A model generated the notes under the pieces. That model ran no database searches and had not been told where the DNA came from. It saw only the letters and a list, made by a program, of their open reading frames with translations. From contig OX639991.1 of the NCBI GenBank assembly GCA_951828585.1, forward strand, positions 2,512,576 through 2,576,575: a DNA stretch of 64,000 nt. Reading direction: 5' to 3'. The stretch is from Longimicrobiales bacterium. GTDB lineage: Bacteria > Gemmatimonadota > Gemmatimonadetes > Longimicrobiales > Gaopeijiaceae. The translations under genes were made by a program, and so were the position numbers. Numbering within the stretch: position 1 is the stretch's first letter; each line of letters opens with the position of its first letter. Of the stretch, positions 1 to 8,538 are shown piece by piece.

Positions 1-205
1 TCTCGGACTCCTTGTCCGGTCCGCTCCTACAGTCGGACCACTACCCGAATAGCACCTGCACGGTCGTTATCGTAAGCGCCCCGCGAGCCGAGGGCAAATC
101 GCCCTGTTCGGGGAGCACGCGCCTACCGCCCGGGGTTGCCGGCGGTCGCGTTGGTCTGGGTCACACCCTGCCTTGCCCGGACGGTGTGGGTCCACGAGGC
201 GGTGA

Positions 206-1603
206 TCATACCGATCCCGCATCCGATTTCCGGCGAGGTCCCCGGCCATCAGCGCCGCTCGCGAGTCCGGCATCCGGCAGATCGGCAGGCCGTCCGTTGC
301 GCGCAGCCTCTTGTTCCGCGAGGCGCTTGTCCCGCCGTGCCATGGCCATCCGGGCACCCCCGTGGATTTGCTTTCGCCATGGATGGTCCGGTGGGGGCTT
401 CGGCGGCTTCGACCCCGGCTTGCGGGGCTTCGCGGGCTGAGTCTTCGTCGGTGTTGCCGGGGGACGGGCCCGACCCAGGGACTCGACGGCCAGGTAGCGT
501 TGGCCGATCCGGAAGTGGATGTCCCCGCAAAGTCGGCGCTCAACGACGACCTCGTCACCGGGCCGAACACCTCGGGCCTCCCGCTCCGGGATCTGCCAGT
601 ACCGGTTCTTGAAGCGGATGATGAAGTCACGGGCCACCTTCCGGGTCTCCGTCTCGGCAAACAGGGCCTCCAGATCTATGCCGGGCGGCAAGGGCCGGTG
701 CGCGTCGAGGGCACTCTGGGGCGCGACCACGAAGCGCTCGTTCCAGAACGGAACCCAGGAATCGGCCAGGAAGCGGTTCGCTGCGTCAAGGGTGGAGATC
801 CCTGCCACCCGCATTTCCTTGATCAGGCGGTCCTGCGCCGTACCGAAGGTCCGCTCGACTCGTCCCTTCGCCTGGGGAGAGCCTGCCAGGATCACCTCGA
901 CCCCCAACTCTCCCAGCGCCCGCGAGATGATCGTATCGGTCCGCTCCTCCTTCTTCGCCAGCCACTGCCCGAAGTGTCCGGCGTGGTCCGTGTAGACAGC
1001 CAGGGGGCGGCCGTGGCGCTGCAGGTATCCGATGATCGCCCGGCGGTTCTCCGCACCGTCGTCGCGCTCGACGAAGCGGGCCATCATCAGCCGGCTCGTC
1101 GCATCGTCATGGATCGAGATCAGCACCTGGTCGCCCGCAGCCCGGTCCTCCAGCCACGCATGCACCGAGCTGTCCCACTGTTCCAGCTCGCCCAACGCCG
1201 CCCGCCGCGGACGCCGGCTGCGGTGCTTGGCCCGCCTGCGCTGCCGCTTCCACAGGCCGGCCTCCATCATCCAGCCCCGCAGCGTGTCCGGGCTCACCCG
1301 CAGCGCGAAGCTTCTCTCCAGGTGCTCCGCAAGCAGCGTAGGCCCGAAGTCCCGGTACAGCGGTTCCCTCGCGACTTCCAGCGCCCGCTCTCGAAACCCC
1401 CGCGGCCACGCCCTGTTCGACCGCCGCCCGCGCAGTCCGTGCACTACGGCCGCATCGCCCTCAGCCTCGAACTTCCGGCGCAACCTGCGAAATTGCCGTC
1501 GCGTCACCCCGATCCGCACCGCTCCCGCAGCCGCGCTAAGCACTCCCTCCTTCACCTGTCTCAACACCGAGATGCGATCCCTCTCCTTCAGACTCAAGTC
1601 CAT
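206..1603 (-). CDS. ISNCY-family transposase
   Basis: This 465-residue protein begins with a helix-turn-helix region (about residues 1-60) that ends in a basic FRRLRRKF stretch. An rve/DDE integrase core follows. The catalytic acids are probably the Asp of QWDSSVHAWL, the Asp of VYTDHAGHF, and the Glu of GRVERTFGTAQDRL. The C-terminal third has a Mu-transposase-like beta-barrel region and then a Pro/Lys-rich tail. Length and domain order fit the ISNCY (IS1202-like) group. The frame is complete with no internal stop, so the enzyme could be active. No passenger gene is visible. Confidence 0.88.
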   Translation of the reverse strand: MDLSLKERDRISVLRQVKEGVLSAAAGAVRIGVTRRQFRRLRRKFEAEGDAAVVHGLRGRRSNRAWPRGFRERALEVAREPLYRDFGPTLLAEHLERSFALRVSPDTLRGWMMEAGLWKRQRRRAKHRSRRPRRAALGELEQWDSSVHAWLEDRAAGDQVLISIHDDATSRLMMARFVERDDGAENRRAIIGYLQRHGRPLAVYTDHAGHFGQWLAKKEERTDTIISRALGELGVEVILAGSPQAKGRVERTFGTAQDRLIKEMRVAGISTLDAANRFLADSWVPFWNERFVVAPQSALDAHRPLPPGIDLEALFAETETRKVARDFIIRFKNRYWQIPEREARGVRPGDEVVVERRLCGDIHFRIGQRYLAVESLGRARPPATPTKTQPAKPRKPGSKPPKPPPDHPWRKQIHGGARMAMARRDKRLAEQEAARNGRPADLPDAGLASGADGRGPRRKSDAGSV

Positions 1604-1653
1604 TTGCTCCTCTCCCGGATCCGGTTCCGTCGTTGACCGAACATGATCCGAAA

Positions 1654-1690
1654 GAGGACATTTCTACTTCGCTAAGGGAGGACATTGCTA
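1654..1690. repeat. Direct repeats at the IS terminus
   Basis: GAGGACATTTCTA (1654-1666) and GAGGACATTGCTA (1678-1690) differ at one base and are spaced 24 bp apart, start to start. They lie just upstream of the transposase start. Tandem end repeats of this kind are typical of transposase-binding termini. Confidence 0.55.
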
Positions 1691-1837
1691 AATCGGCGCG
1701 ACAGATCCGCTTCCCGGTGGCGTTGCGGGTGGGCGACTGGTGTCTGTATTCTGCCCGGATTCCACCAACTTGATGTCGACTCACCGCAACGTTGGTCAGG
1801 AGGGCACCGTCCCACGGAAGGAGGGGATCCAGAGCAC

Positions 1838-2632
1838 ATGAACGACCATCGGCCGCGAGCCGGGACCTGGAGTTCGGTCGCCAAAGTGATGCTGCTCTGG
1901 ATTCTGGTGTTCGTCATCGCGAAGCCGTTGCTGAACTTCCAATGGCCTCCACACCAATGGTCGGGGTCGTTTCTCAGATGGGTGAGTTACGCCGCCGCCG
2001 ATACCGCCTTCGTTCTTCCGTTTGCGCTGTTCGCGGCCGGTGTGGTGCTGACGCGGAAGCTGGGGTACGCACCTCGGATGTTCAGAGCGGCTGCCGCGGC
2101 GGGCATCACGCTGAGCGTCGTTGCCTACGTGCTGGCAGCGTGGGTGGCGCCAGTGATCGATGATCGATACCTGGCCAGCGTTGGGGCGGAAGTTTCCGAA
2201 GCGCGACGGTTCGGGCCGGCCACCCCTGCTGGTGTGACGCGCAATCTCCGTTTTGTGGAAGCCAATCCTCCCGACGAGTATCACCTGGCGATGAGCACGC
2301 CCCACCGGCACCCGCCGAACGTGCTCAGGTGGCTGCTCCACCTTCCGATAGCGATGTCGGTGTTCGGCCTTATCAACGTGCTTCTCGGCGTTCTGTCCGC
2401 CGAACTCACCGCAGATCTCAGACGCGGAAGGCGACGAACCACCCGTCTGGCCATCGGGGTCATCGGGGGACTGGCGTTCTTCGCGTGTCTGACGGTGGCA
2501 AACCCCGCTACACCCTTCCTTGATGACGGGACGATGCGATCGGGTGTTGCGGGAGCCTGGGTACCGCTGGCGCTGCCTGCGGTGCAGGCACTGTTACTTT
2601 TCTATCTCTTGCAAAGAAGGAGGTATGGATGA
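1838..2632 (+). CDS. Multi-pass membrane protein, function unknown
   Basis: I do not recognise a family for this 264-residue protein. It has about six hydrophobic segments: near residues 18-36, 48-68, 80-102, 172-192, 206-224 and 240-258. A soluble loop rich in charged residues lies between the third and fourth. The ATG at 1838 is chosen because AAGGAGGGG sits just upstream; in-frame starts further upstream run into the IS terminus. The stop overlaps the start of the ECF sigma gene by 4 bp (ATGA), so the two are translationally coupled. By context it may act with the sigma/anti-sigma pair as a membrane sensor or as its output. This is inference only. Confidence 0.75.
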   Translation: MNDHRPRAGTWSSVAKVMLLWILVFVIAKPLLNFQWPPHQWSGSFLRWVSYAAADTAFVLPFALFAAGVVLTRKLGYAPRMFRAAAAAGITLSVVAYVLAAWVAPVIDDRYLASVGAEVSEARRFGPATPAGVTRNLRFVEANPPDEYHLAMSTPHRHPPNVLRWLLHLPIAMSVFGLINVLLGVLSAELTADLRRGRRRTTRLAIGVIGGLAFFACLTVANPATPFLDDGTMRSGVAGAWVPLALPAVQALLLFYLLQRRRYG

Positions 2633-3276
2633 GTGATTCAGTGCTTCCCGGTGTGCTCGGACTGGCCGATCCGCGTGCGGCGCCGTCCCCGGAAGCTCGA
2701 GAGCGCCTGGGCCGCGCCGACATCGACATCGAGTCGTTCAGGCGCGGGGATCCCGAGTGTTTTCGAGTGGTATTGCAACGCTTCGGCCCGATGATCAGAA
2801 GCGTCGTCCGGTCCTACACGAGCAGCCTCGACGACCAGGAGGACCTGTACCAGGAAGTCTCCGTGCGCATATTGACCCGGAGGGCGCACTATCGGGACTG
2901 GGGGGCGCTGCGGGGCTGGGTTACCAGGGTGACGCACAATTGCTGTCGTGATTGGTGCGCTGCACGGAAGACGCGCGAGTCAGCGATGGACCGATACGCC
3001 GCCCAGTTGGTTGCCCACGAGGAGTCCGATGCTCTGCTGGACGATCCGTCGAGGCTTCTCAACTACCGGCGGTTCCTGGAGAGCCTGGTACGAGCTTTGG
3101 CCGAGATGCCTTCGCGACAGGCCGAGGCCTTCACCCTGGTCCACCTCGAGGGACAGAGTCCAGCGTCGGCGGCACGGATCATGAACGTGTCCCCATCGAC
3201 GGTCCGGTCCAATCTGCGACATGCCCGCAAGAAACTCCGTGAGCTGCTGGAGGAGGCCAGGGATGACCTGTCCTGA
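2629..3276 (+). CDS. ECF-type RNA polymerase sigma factor
   Basis: This 215-residue sigma-70 family protein has region 2 at about residues 40-105, with the DQEDLYQEVSVRIL core-binding signature. Region 4 lies near residues 145-205, with a helix-turn-helix around SPASAARIMNVSPSTVRSNL. Regions 1 and 3 are absent, as in extracytoplasmic-function sigma factors. The N-terminal 30 residues before region 2 are longer than usual. It overlaps the upstream membrane-protein gene by 4 bp. It also overlaps the downstream zinc-finger anti-sigma gene by 14 bp, which is the classic arrangement of an ECF factor with its own inhibitor. Confidence 0.92.
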   Translation: MSDSVLPGVLGLADPRAAPSPEARERLGRADIDIESFRRGDPECFRVVLQRFGPMIRSVVRSYTSSLDDQEDLYQEVSVRILTRRAHYRDWGALRGWVTRVTHNCCRDWCAARKTRESAMDRYAAQLVAHEESDALLDDPSRLLNYRRFLESLVRALAEMPSRQAEAFTLVHLEGQSPASAARIMNVSPSTVRSNLRHARKKLRELLEEARDDLS

Positions 3277-3673
3277 TCTGTCCGCGCTTGCACGGTCGGG
3301 AACGCCACAGGCGGATCCGGCGGTTGAAGAGCACCTGCGAAGCTGCCGGTCGTGCTGGCTCGACTGGCAGATCCAGCAGGGGGCGCGCTATCTGCACGAA
3401 GCGCAGGTCAACCCCGCCGACGATACGGACGACCTCGTTGTCGCGCGGGCAACCCTGATTCAGCGGCTGGCCGACCGTCCCGCCGGATGGCCGCATCTGG
3501 CTGCATCAGGCCTCCTCGTGGCGATGGCGGTACTCGTCTTCCTGGCGGCCCCGCTGTACCGCGCGGCTGCGGTAACGCTGGGAGACGCCGCGCTCTACGC
3601 ACTGGCGGCGGGAATCCTGTCGACGCTCTACTTCCGGACGAAGGACGAAAAGGAGTGCGGCGGTCCTCGCTGA
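3263..3673 (+). CDS. Probable anti-sigma factor with zinc-finger-like N-terminus
   Basis: This 136-residue protein starts inside the sigma gene at an ATG preceded by GGAGGCCAGGG. An HLRSCRSC motif near residues 25-32 matches the His-x3-Cys-x2-Cys of zinc-finger anti-sigma domains (ZAS/zf-HC2). A further Cys at residue 3 could complete the site. Two hydrophobic segments (about 80-100 and 105-122) follow, and the C-terminal tail is short. Translational overlap with the ECF gene supports the role. The family assignment rests on the motif and the neighbourhood, because the domain is short. Confidence 0.75.
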   Translation: MTCPDLSALARSGTPQADPAVEEHLRSCRSCWLDWQIQQGARYLHEAQVNPADDTDDLVVARATLIQRLADRPAGWPHLAASGLLVAMAVLVFLAAPLYRAAAVTLGDAALYALAAGILSTLYFRTKDEKECGGPR

Positions 3674-4376
3674 GTCGGGGCAGTCGGTGCGTCGGCGCCG
3701 GCAGCAGCCACTGCGACATCCCGCGCTATTCGTCGGCGGCCCCTCGTCCTTCTTTCCTGTCATTTGGCAGTAGGCCGCCCTCGGCTCACCGCCCCTCGTG
3801 GGGAGGGGGTCAATACAAGACACAACGCGGTCCAACTCGTCTGGGGCCCGGGCCCGCCCCAGGAACGGCTTGGGGATCGCCATCGCCTCTTCATTGGTCA
3901 TCCACCGTTCAACCAATCGGGGGCAACCGGTGTCCTACGCGTGAAATGTCGAGATCCACCCCCCGTCCGCTGGACACGGCCTGTCAAGCCTTCCGGATCC
4001 GTTTCAAGGGCTACTGCTTAGGCGAGACGGCGAGATCGTCCACGAGCTCAACGTCGCAGAGCGCAACTGACGCACGTTGCAGGGACCTCCCCGAACACCC
4101 CGAGGAGAGCCTTTCGGGGTCACCGCCCCAGCGCTTAGCGCCGTGACCTCCTCAGGTGCGCGCGCAAGGCCATGAGGAACACCGGCGAGGGGGTTTCCTA
4201 CGACCGCTGGACATCCCCCGCTTACCGCCGTCGGCGGGAACGGGAAGCTGGGGTCGAACGGGGGCGCAGGTCAACTAAGTGATGCAACTATGATCTAACT
4301 TCTAACGTCACCGACCCCGGGGTCACGCCCGCCGACGCTTGCACAGCTTTCCCCCCAACCTCCGAAGGAGGAATCA
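3674..4376. other. 703-bp gap with no recognisable gene
   Basis: No frame on either strand gives a recognisable protein. One 7-bp inverted repeat (ACCCCGA at 4097-4103 and TCGGGGT at 4114-4120, 10-base loop) is present but has no T-run, so I do not call it a terminator. The last 90 bp become more AT-rich and probably hold the promoter of the next gene. Confidence 0.5.
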
Positions 4377-4963
4377 GTGAGTACGAAGAAGAACAACTCG
4401 ACACGCGCGATCCGTTGGCTCCAGGCGTACGCCGCCCTCATGACCGTTACACTGGTCGTCCTGTTCTTCAGGAGCGGGCCGGCTACCGACGGTGTGATCA
4501 GAGCCCGTGGGCTGATCATCGAGGACGCGGCCGGGCATGAGAGAATCCTTATCGGCGCCCCGGTCCCCGAGGCCGCCAACCGTGTTCGTACCGACGAAGC
4601 CCGCGTGCGGGAGGTGTGGGCACCCGGGTTTCCAGACTCCTATATGGACTTTCTACCAGGACTACAGCCACGATCAACAACGCCGAAGGATTCGAGCGGA
4701 CGGGGTACGGTCTGTTGCCGGTGGACGGCGGCTACAACGTCGGCTTGGGCCTCGACACGGATCGCATCCAAGAGGGTCTCGTCCTGATTCTGGAAGATGA
4801 CGGCCCACGCGGCGTTCTCATAGGCACCGGGCCGGACAGGATCTTTCTTGGCAGCGCGCCCGCCGGACACGATTGGACCGGCCTTGGGGAGGAGTTTCAG
4901 GGACTGCTGGTCCGGCGAGATGGCGAGACCGTGTACCAGATGAATCTGGCGGACGGCAACTGA
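4377..4963 (+). pseudogene. Frameshifted membrane-anchored repeat protein
   Basis: The first part (4377 to about 4660) encodes a basic N-terminus, one membrane span (about residues 17-35) and a GLIIEDAAGHERILIGAP unit. The continuation lies in another frame, reaching the stop at 4963, with INNAEGFERTGYGLL, LGLDTDRIQEGLVLI and GVLIGTGPDRIFLG. Reading changes frame between about 4655 and 4680. The smoothest path is YMDF, then YQDYSH, then TINNAEGF, which implies two one-base shifts. The ...G..RI.IG... units repeat across the protein, so both parts clearly belong to one gene. Family unknown. It starts just after CGAAGGAGG. Confidence 0.7.
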
Positions 4964-5426
4964 GCGGCCGGCAGGTATCTGCCCGCAGGAACGACATGGC
5001 GCTCGCGTCGCGGCAGAGGGTCCAGTTTGCGTCTAAGGACGGCTGCGGCTTCACCAGAACACATTTCGGAGCACACGACGATGATCGACCCGGGACCGCG
5101 TCATTGGGATGTCGGCGCCGACCCTCCTCGTACCAGTCCGGGCAGCAGCCACACTCGCGCTTCCGGTGGTCTGTGTCTCTGGCCACACTCCTACGAGCGG
5201 AATGCTCAAGAGAGTTTCTGGACACGGCCGGTACGCCGGATTCGTCACCAGACCGTATCCGGCCTTGGAGCCGACAGTGACGGGTCCAGAATCCGCAAGC
5301 CGGACACGGATGCGCCTCGATTGCACGTTTTTCGCCCGGGAGGCGTTGGTTAAGTAGGTGGTGACTCCCGGCCTCCAAGCGTGTGGACTCCTCCACTGCG
5401 GAGCAATGGAACGAAAGGAGTAAGAA
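4964..5426. other. 463-bp gap with no recognisable gene
   Basis: Short open frames exist but show no recognisable protein, signal peptide or conserved motif. A clear ribosome-binding site (AAAGGAG) for the TlpA-like gene lies at its right edge. The rest may be decayed coding sequence, since the gene on the left is frameshifted. Confidence 0.45.
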
Positions 5427-6698
5427 ATGTCTCAAGTAGGGGATAAACGTCTTGTCCAGAAGAGTCTGGTATCCGCCGCGTTGGTGCTCGGCGGCTGCGT
5501 TCTGGGGATTGTGGCGATGCGGGCCGTGGACGGAAGGAATCCGGACGGTGCCTCCGCGGAGGTGCCCGACGTGGTGTTCCCCGCCGCGGCTCTCAAACCG
5601 TGGTTTCGGCCAGTCTCCGAATACGATACGGGCGGACAACCGCTGGACGACGTGAGCTTTGGAACGCTCATGACGGCGCTTGACGACGCGTTGACCGCCG
5701 AGGAGACGTTGGCCGATTTCGAACAGGAGGGCGATATCCATCTTTGGAATTTCGTCCGCCGACTGGCGCGTCCCGAGGTGACGGAAGCGCAGAGAGAGAG
5801 AATCGCCACGTATATGGAGGGGCTCCAGGAACGGCACCCGGATCACCACAATATGATCGCGCACCACGCGGCTTCGGTGGCGCTGCTGTATGCCGACGCC
5901 ATGCCCACCACTCCGGCCTTCACAGGGACCCCGGGCATGAGTCACGTCACGCATCCGAGCACCTTCGGTTCGACCTTCACCGGCGGGGAGTTTACCGACG
6001 CCCATGTCGACGCACTGGTCAAATGGATCGGTACCGCTTTGACCATGCCCGAAACCGCGAACGACTTCAGCCAGGAGGCCGGTCGCTACTTCGGCGAACT
6101 GGGCCGAATCCTACAGCGCGCGCAGCTCACCGACCGGCAAGACGAGCGGGTCTTCGCAGCGCTGGAAGAGATCAAGGCGTCCAATGCGGAGTTCGTCGAG
6201 ACGATGGACAGGAAAGTGGACAAACTGCGCAGGTTCATTCCGGGAGGGATTCCTCCGAACATCGTGGCGCAGGACACCGAGGGAATCGAGTTCGTCCTGG
6301 AAGACTATCGGGGGAACATCGTGGTCCTCATCTTCTCGGGACAATGGTGCGGGCCTTGCCGGGTGGAATACCCGTATCATCGCTTCATGCTCGAGCTGTA
6401 CGAGGACAAGCCAGTCGTGCTGCTCGGAGTCAACAGCGATGCGGAACTCGAGACGATTCGGCAAGCGAAGATCGACGAAGGACTCGACTACCGAACCTGG
6501 TGGGATGGACACGCCGCCCTTCCGACCGCGGGTCCGATCGCCACTGCCTGGAATGTGGTCACATGGCCGACGATCTATATCCTCGACGAAGACGGCGTGA
6601 TTCGTCATGTGGACAAGCGCGGCGGCGATCTCATCGCCACCGTGGATCGAATGCTCGCCGAGATGGCCGGGCGCGATTCCGTGGCTGGGCAGCCATGA
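5427..6698 (+). CDS. TlpA-like thioredoxin-fold protein
   Basis: This 423-residue exported protein begins with a basic stretch and one hydrophobic signal or anchor segment (about residues 13-32). A helical domain of about 230 residues with no recognised family follows. The C-terminal 140 residues form a TlpA/AhpC-type thioredoxin domain with the active site WCGPCR (Cys308 and Cys311) and the cis-Pro context WPTIYILD. It probably reduces or isomerises disulfides of envelope proteins. A strong AAAGGAG precedes the ATG. A propeller gene lies about 100 bp downstream on the same strand, so the two may be co-expressed. The substrate is not evident. Confidence 0.85.
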   Translation: MSQVGDKRLVQKSLVSAALVLGGCVLGIVAMRAVDGRNPDGASAEVPDVVFPAAALKPWFRPVSEYDTGGQPLDDVSFGTLMTALDDALTAEETLADFEQEGDIHLWNFVRRLARPEVTEAQRERIATYMEGLQERHPDHHNMIAHHAASVALLYADAMPTTPAFTGTPGMSHVTHPSTFGSTFTGGEFTDAHVDALVKWIGTALTMPETANDFSQEAGRYFGELGRILQRAQLTDRQDERVFAALEEIKASNAEFVETMDRKVDKLRRFIPGGIPPNIVAQDTEGIEFVLEDYRGNIVVLIFSGQWCGPCRVEYPYHRFMLELYEDKPVVLLGVNSDAELETIRQAKIDEGLDYRTWWDGHAALPTAGPIATAWNVVTWPTIYILDEDGVIRHVDKRGGDLIATVDRMLAEMAGRDSVAGQP

Positions 6699-6800
6699 AC
6701 AAAGCGCCAGGTAAAGATGGCTCTCGTAGCCCCTTTTGGCACGCGGGTTGATGTTACTTGTGAGGTGGAAATAGCCGTGGTTGAAAGGAGCTTTGGAGTC

Positions 6801-7748
6801 ATGGCAGGAAAAGTCACCACCGCAGTCGCCCTGGCCTTGTCGGCCACCCTCACCCCCACCCCCGCAACCGCGTTCCAACAGCCGACCTGGACAGCTACCC
6901 TGGAGGCCGAGTCCGATCCCGGCCTGCACCTCACATGGGTGACCGCGCTCACCGTCGATTCGAACCGGAGGGTGTTCGTTGTTGACGCCGGCCGGAACAG
7001 TATCCTGGTTCTGGGAGCGGACCTGACCCTCGAGCAGGAAGTCGGCCGCGAGGGCGAGGGGCCGGGCGAGTTCAAGTGGCCGGCCACCATTCAGATCATC
7101 GAGGGCGACAGCCTCTACGTCTTTGATGGCAGCCTGTTGCGCGTCACCGTGTTCGAGCCACGGGCGCTGGCGGTGGCCTACACGATCCCGCTGTCCCTCG
7201 ACTATCCTCGCGCCCTGTGGAGGATTCCGGGACAAGACGGCTACATGGGGCTCCGAAGCCTGTCCTTCTCCGTTGGGCAGGAAGAGGAAGATCATGGTCG
7301 GTTCGGTGTCGTGTTTCTGCTGGGGAAGGACGGCGATATGGAATCGGATTCGATCCATGCGGTCCCGGACGCCGAGTCCCTCGTCGTGCGTACCGAAACA
7401 AGCGTCATGGTCGGATCCCACCCCTTTGGTGCCCAGTCATTCCTGGGGTTCCTGGGCGCCGACCGTCTGGTCTGGGCGAACTCACGCGTTCCAACCCTGG
7501 TGGTTCTCGATCTTGCCGGTCGCGTGCAGCATTCGTTCGACGTACCGGCGACGCCAGTTCCCGTCAGCGACGCGGAGTTGAGAGCCGCGATAGAGAACGA
7601 ACAGGCGGAACCCTTTGTACGCGCCCTGGAGGAGGGCGCGCCGTACATGTGGCCGACCCTGACGGGCCTAGTCGTGGATAACGAGGAGCGCATATGGGTC
7701 GGTGAACGATCCCGGTCCACCCGGCCGCCGCCCAGGATCGCCCGCTGA
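6801..7748 (+). pseudogene. Six-bladed beta-propeller, 3'-truncated (propeller locus 1)
   Basis: The ATG at 6801 follows AAAGGAG and opens a signal peptide ending near TPATAFQQ. Propeller blades follow, with the GREGEGPGEF loop near residue 90. The typical C-terminal blade begins (VVDNEERIWVGE) but then changes to RSRSTRPPPRIAR and stops. Members of this family continue for roughly another 60-80 residues with a closing strand. The junction near 7725 joins this gene to the 5'-truncated remains of a second propeller in another frame. The likely cause is a deletion spanning the 3' end of one gene and the 5' end of the next. Confidence 0.72.
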
Positions 7749-8538
7749 CCGCAGACTTTCCCGAGGTCTACCGCGCGGGCGGGCTCACCGCACCCGACTG
7801 GGCCCAGTTCTCTTGGGGAGGCCCGGTGGGCTTCGACGATGCGGGGAATCTCTACATCCTGGACCCTGGCGCCTTCCAGGTGGTCGTGATCGACGTACAG
7901 GGCCAGTTGGTCAGAACCATCGGTCGAGTGGGCGAGGGACCGGGAGAGTTCGGTTTCCCCTTCGAGCTCGTCGTATGGCGCGACGGACGCTTCGCCGTAC
8001 AAGACCTCCGGCACGACGCGATTCAGGTGTTCGGCCGTGATGGCGAGTTCGACCATGCCGTGAGCAATGGCACCCACCCCCCACACTCACGACCATCAGG
8101 CCGGATCCGAACGGCAATGCCCTTTTCGCGCAGGGGCCATCGGGGGATTCGCCGATCCGCGACGCCTTGTCCGAGTTGACCGGAGGAGAAGCGGAAGTGC
8201 AAGAACACGAACTCGACGACTTCAGTATCGGACGAATCGATCTTACCGCTGAGCTTGTCGCCTCCACTCCCGTCCTGCGGGCGTGGCGGGCACCCCGCCA
8301 CAATTCGCGGCAAGAGGTGTCCGCGGACGCCCTGGATCCCTCCGACGTGCTTTCGACAATGCTGGCGGGCGCCGTCGACGGAGTCTTCTTCGAGCCCACG
8401 CTGCGCTGGGACGTTCTGCCGGATGGCGCGATCGCCTATGCCGACTCCTCGGCCTACGCCGTCAAGGTTGTCACGGCCAGCGGTGAAGTTCGAGTGTTGC
8501 AGGGACCGATTCAACCCGAGGCCGGCTGGCTCAGTTGA
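7725..8538 (+). pseudogene. Six-bladed beta-propeller remnant (propeller locus 2)
   Basis: The remnant has no start codon or signal peptide. It begins in mid-protein with QDRPLTADFPEVYRAGG, matching EDRWLVADFEELYRVGS in propeller locus 5. It continues through GRVGEGPGEFGFPFELVV, shifts frame near 8070-8170, and resumes with LRWDVLPDGAIAYADSSAYA and then RVLQGPIQPEAGWLS before a stop. By comparison with locus 3 the last ~130 residues are missing. The 3' end overlaps the end of the convergent locus 3 gene by 8 bp, so the tail was probably lost in the rearrangement that brought them together. Confidence 0.72.

Larger units (their letters stand above)
206..1695 (-). mobile_element. ISNCY/IS1202-type insertion sequence (one end located)
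   Basis: The element consists of one large transposase gene. Upstream of its start lie two copies of GAGGACATT(T/G)CTA, which resemble transposase-binding repeats and probably mark this terminus. No matching inverted copy is visible in the first 205 bases, so the other end is either diverged or outside the window. The outer limits given are therefore approximate. Confidence 0.55.

Noticed and set aside
1-205. Left inverted repeat of the ISNCY element
   Set aside because: I searched for the reverse complement of the GAGGACATT repeats and found no acceptable match, so no left end is claimed.
4097-4120. Terminator hairpin
   Set aside because: The 7-bp stem is not followed by a T-run and is far from the end of the nearest gene.
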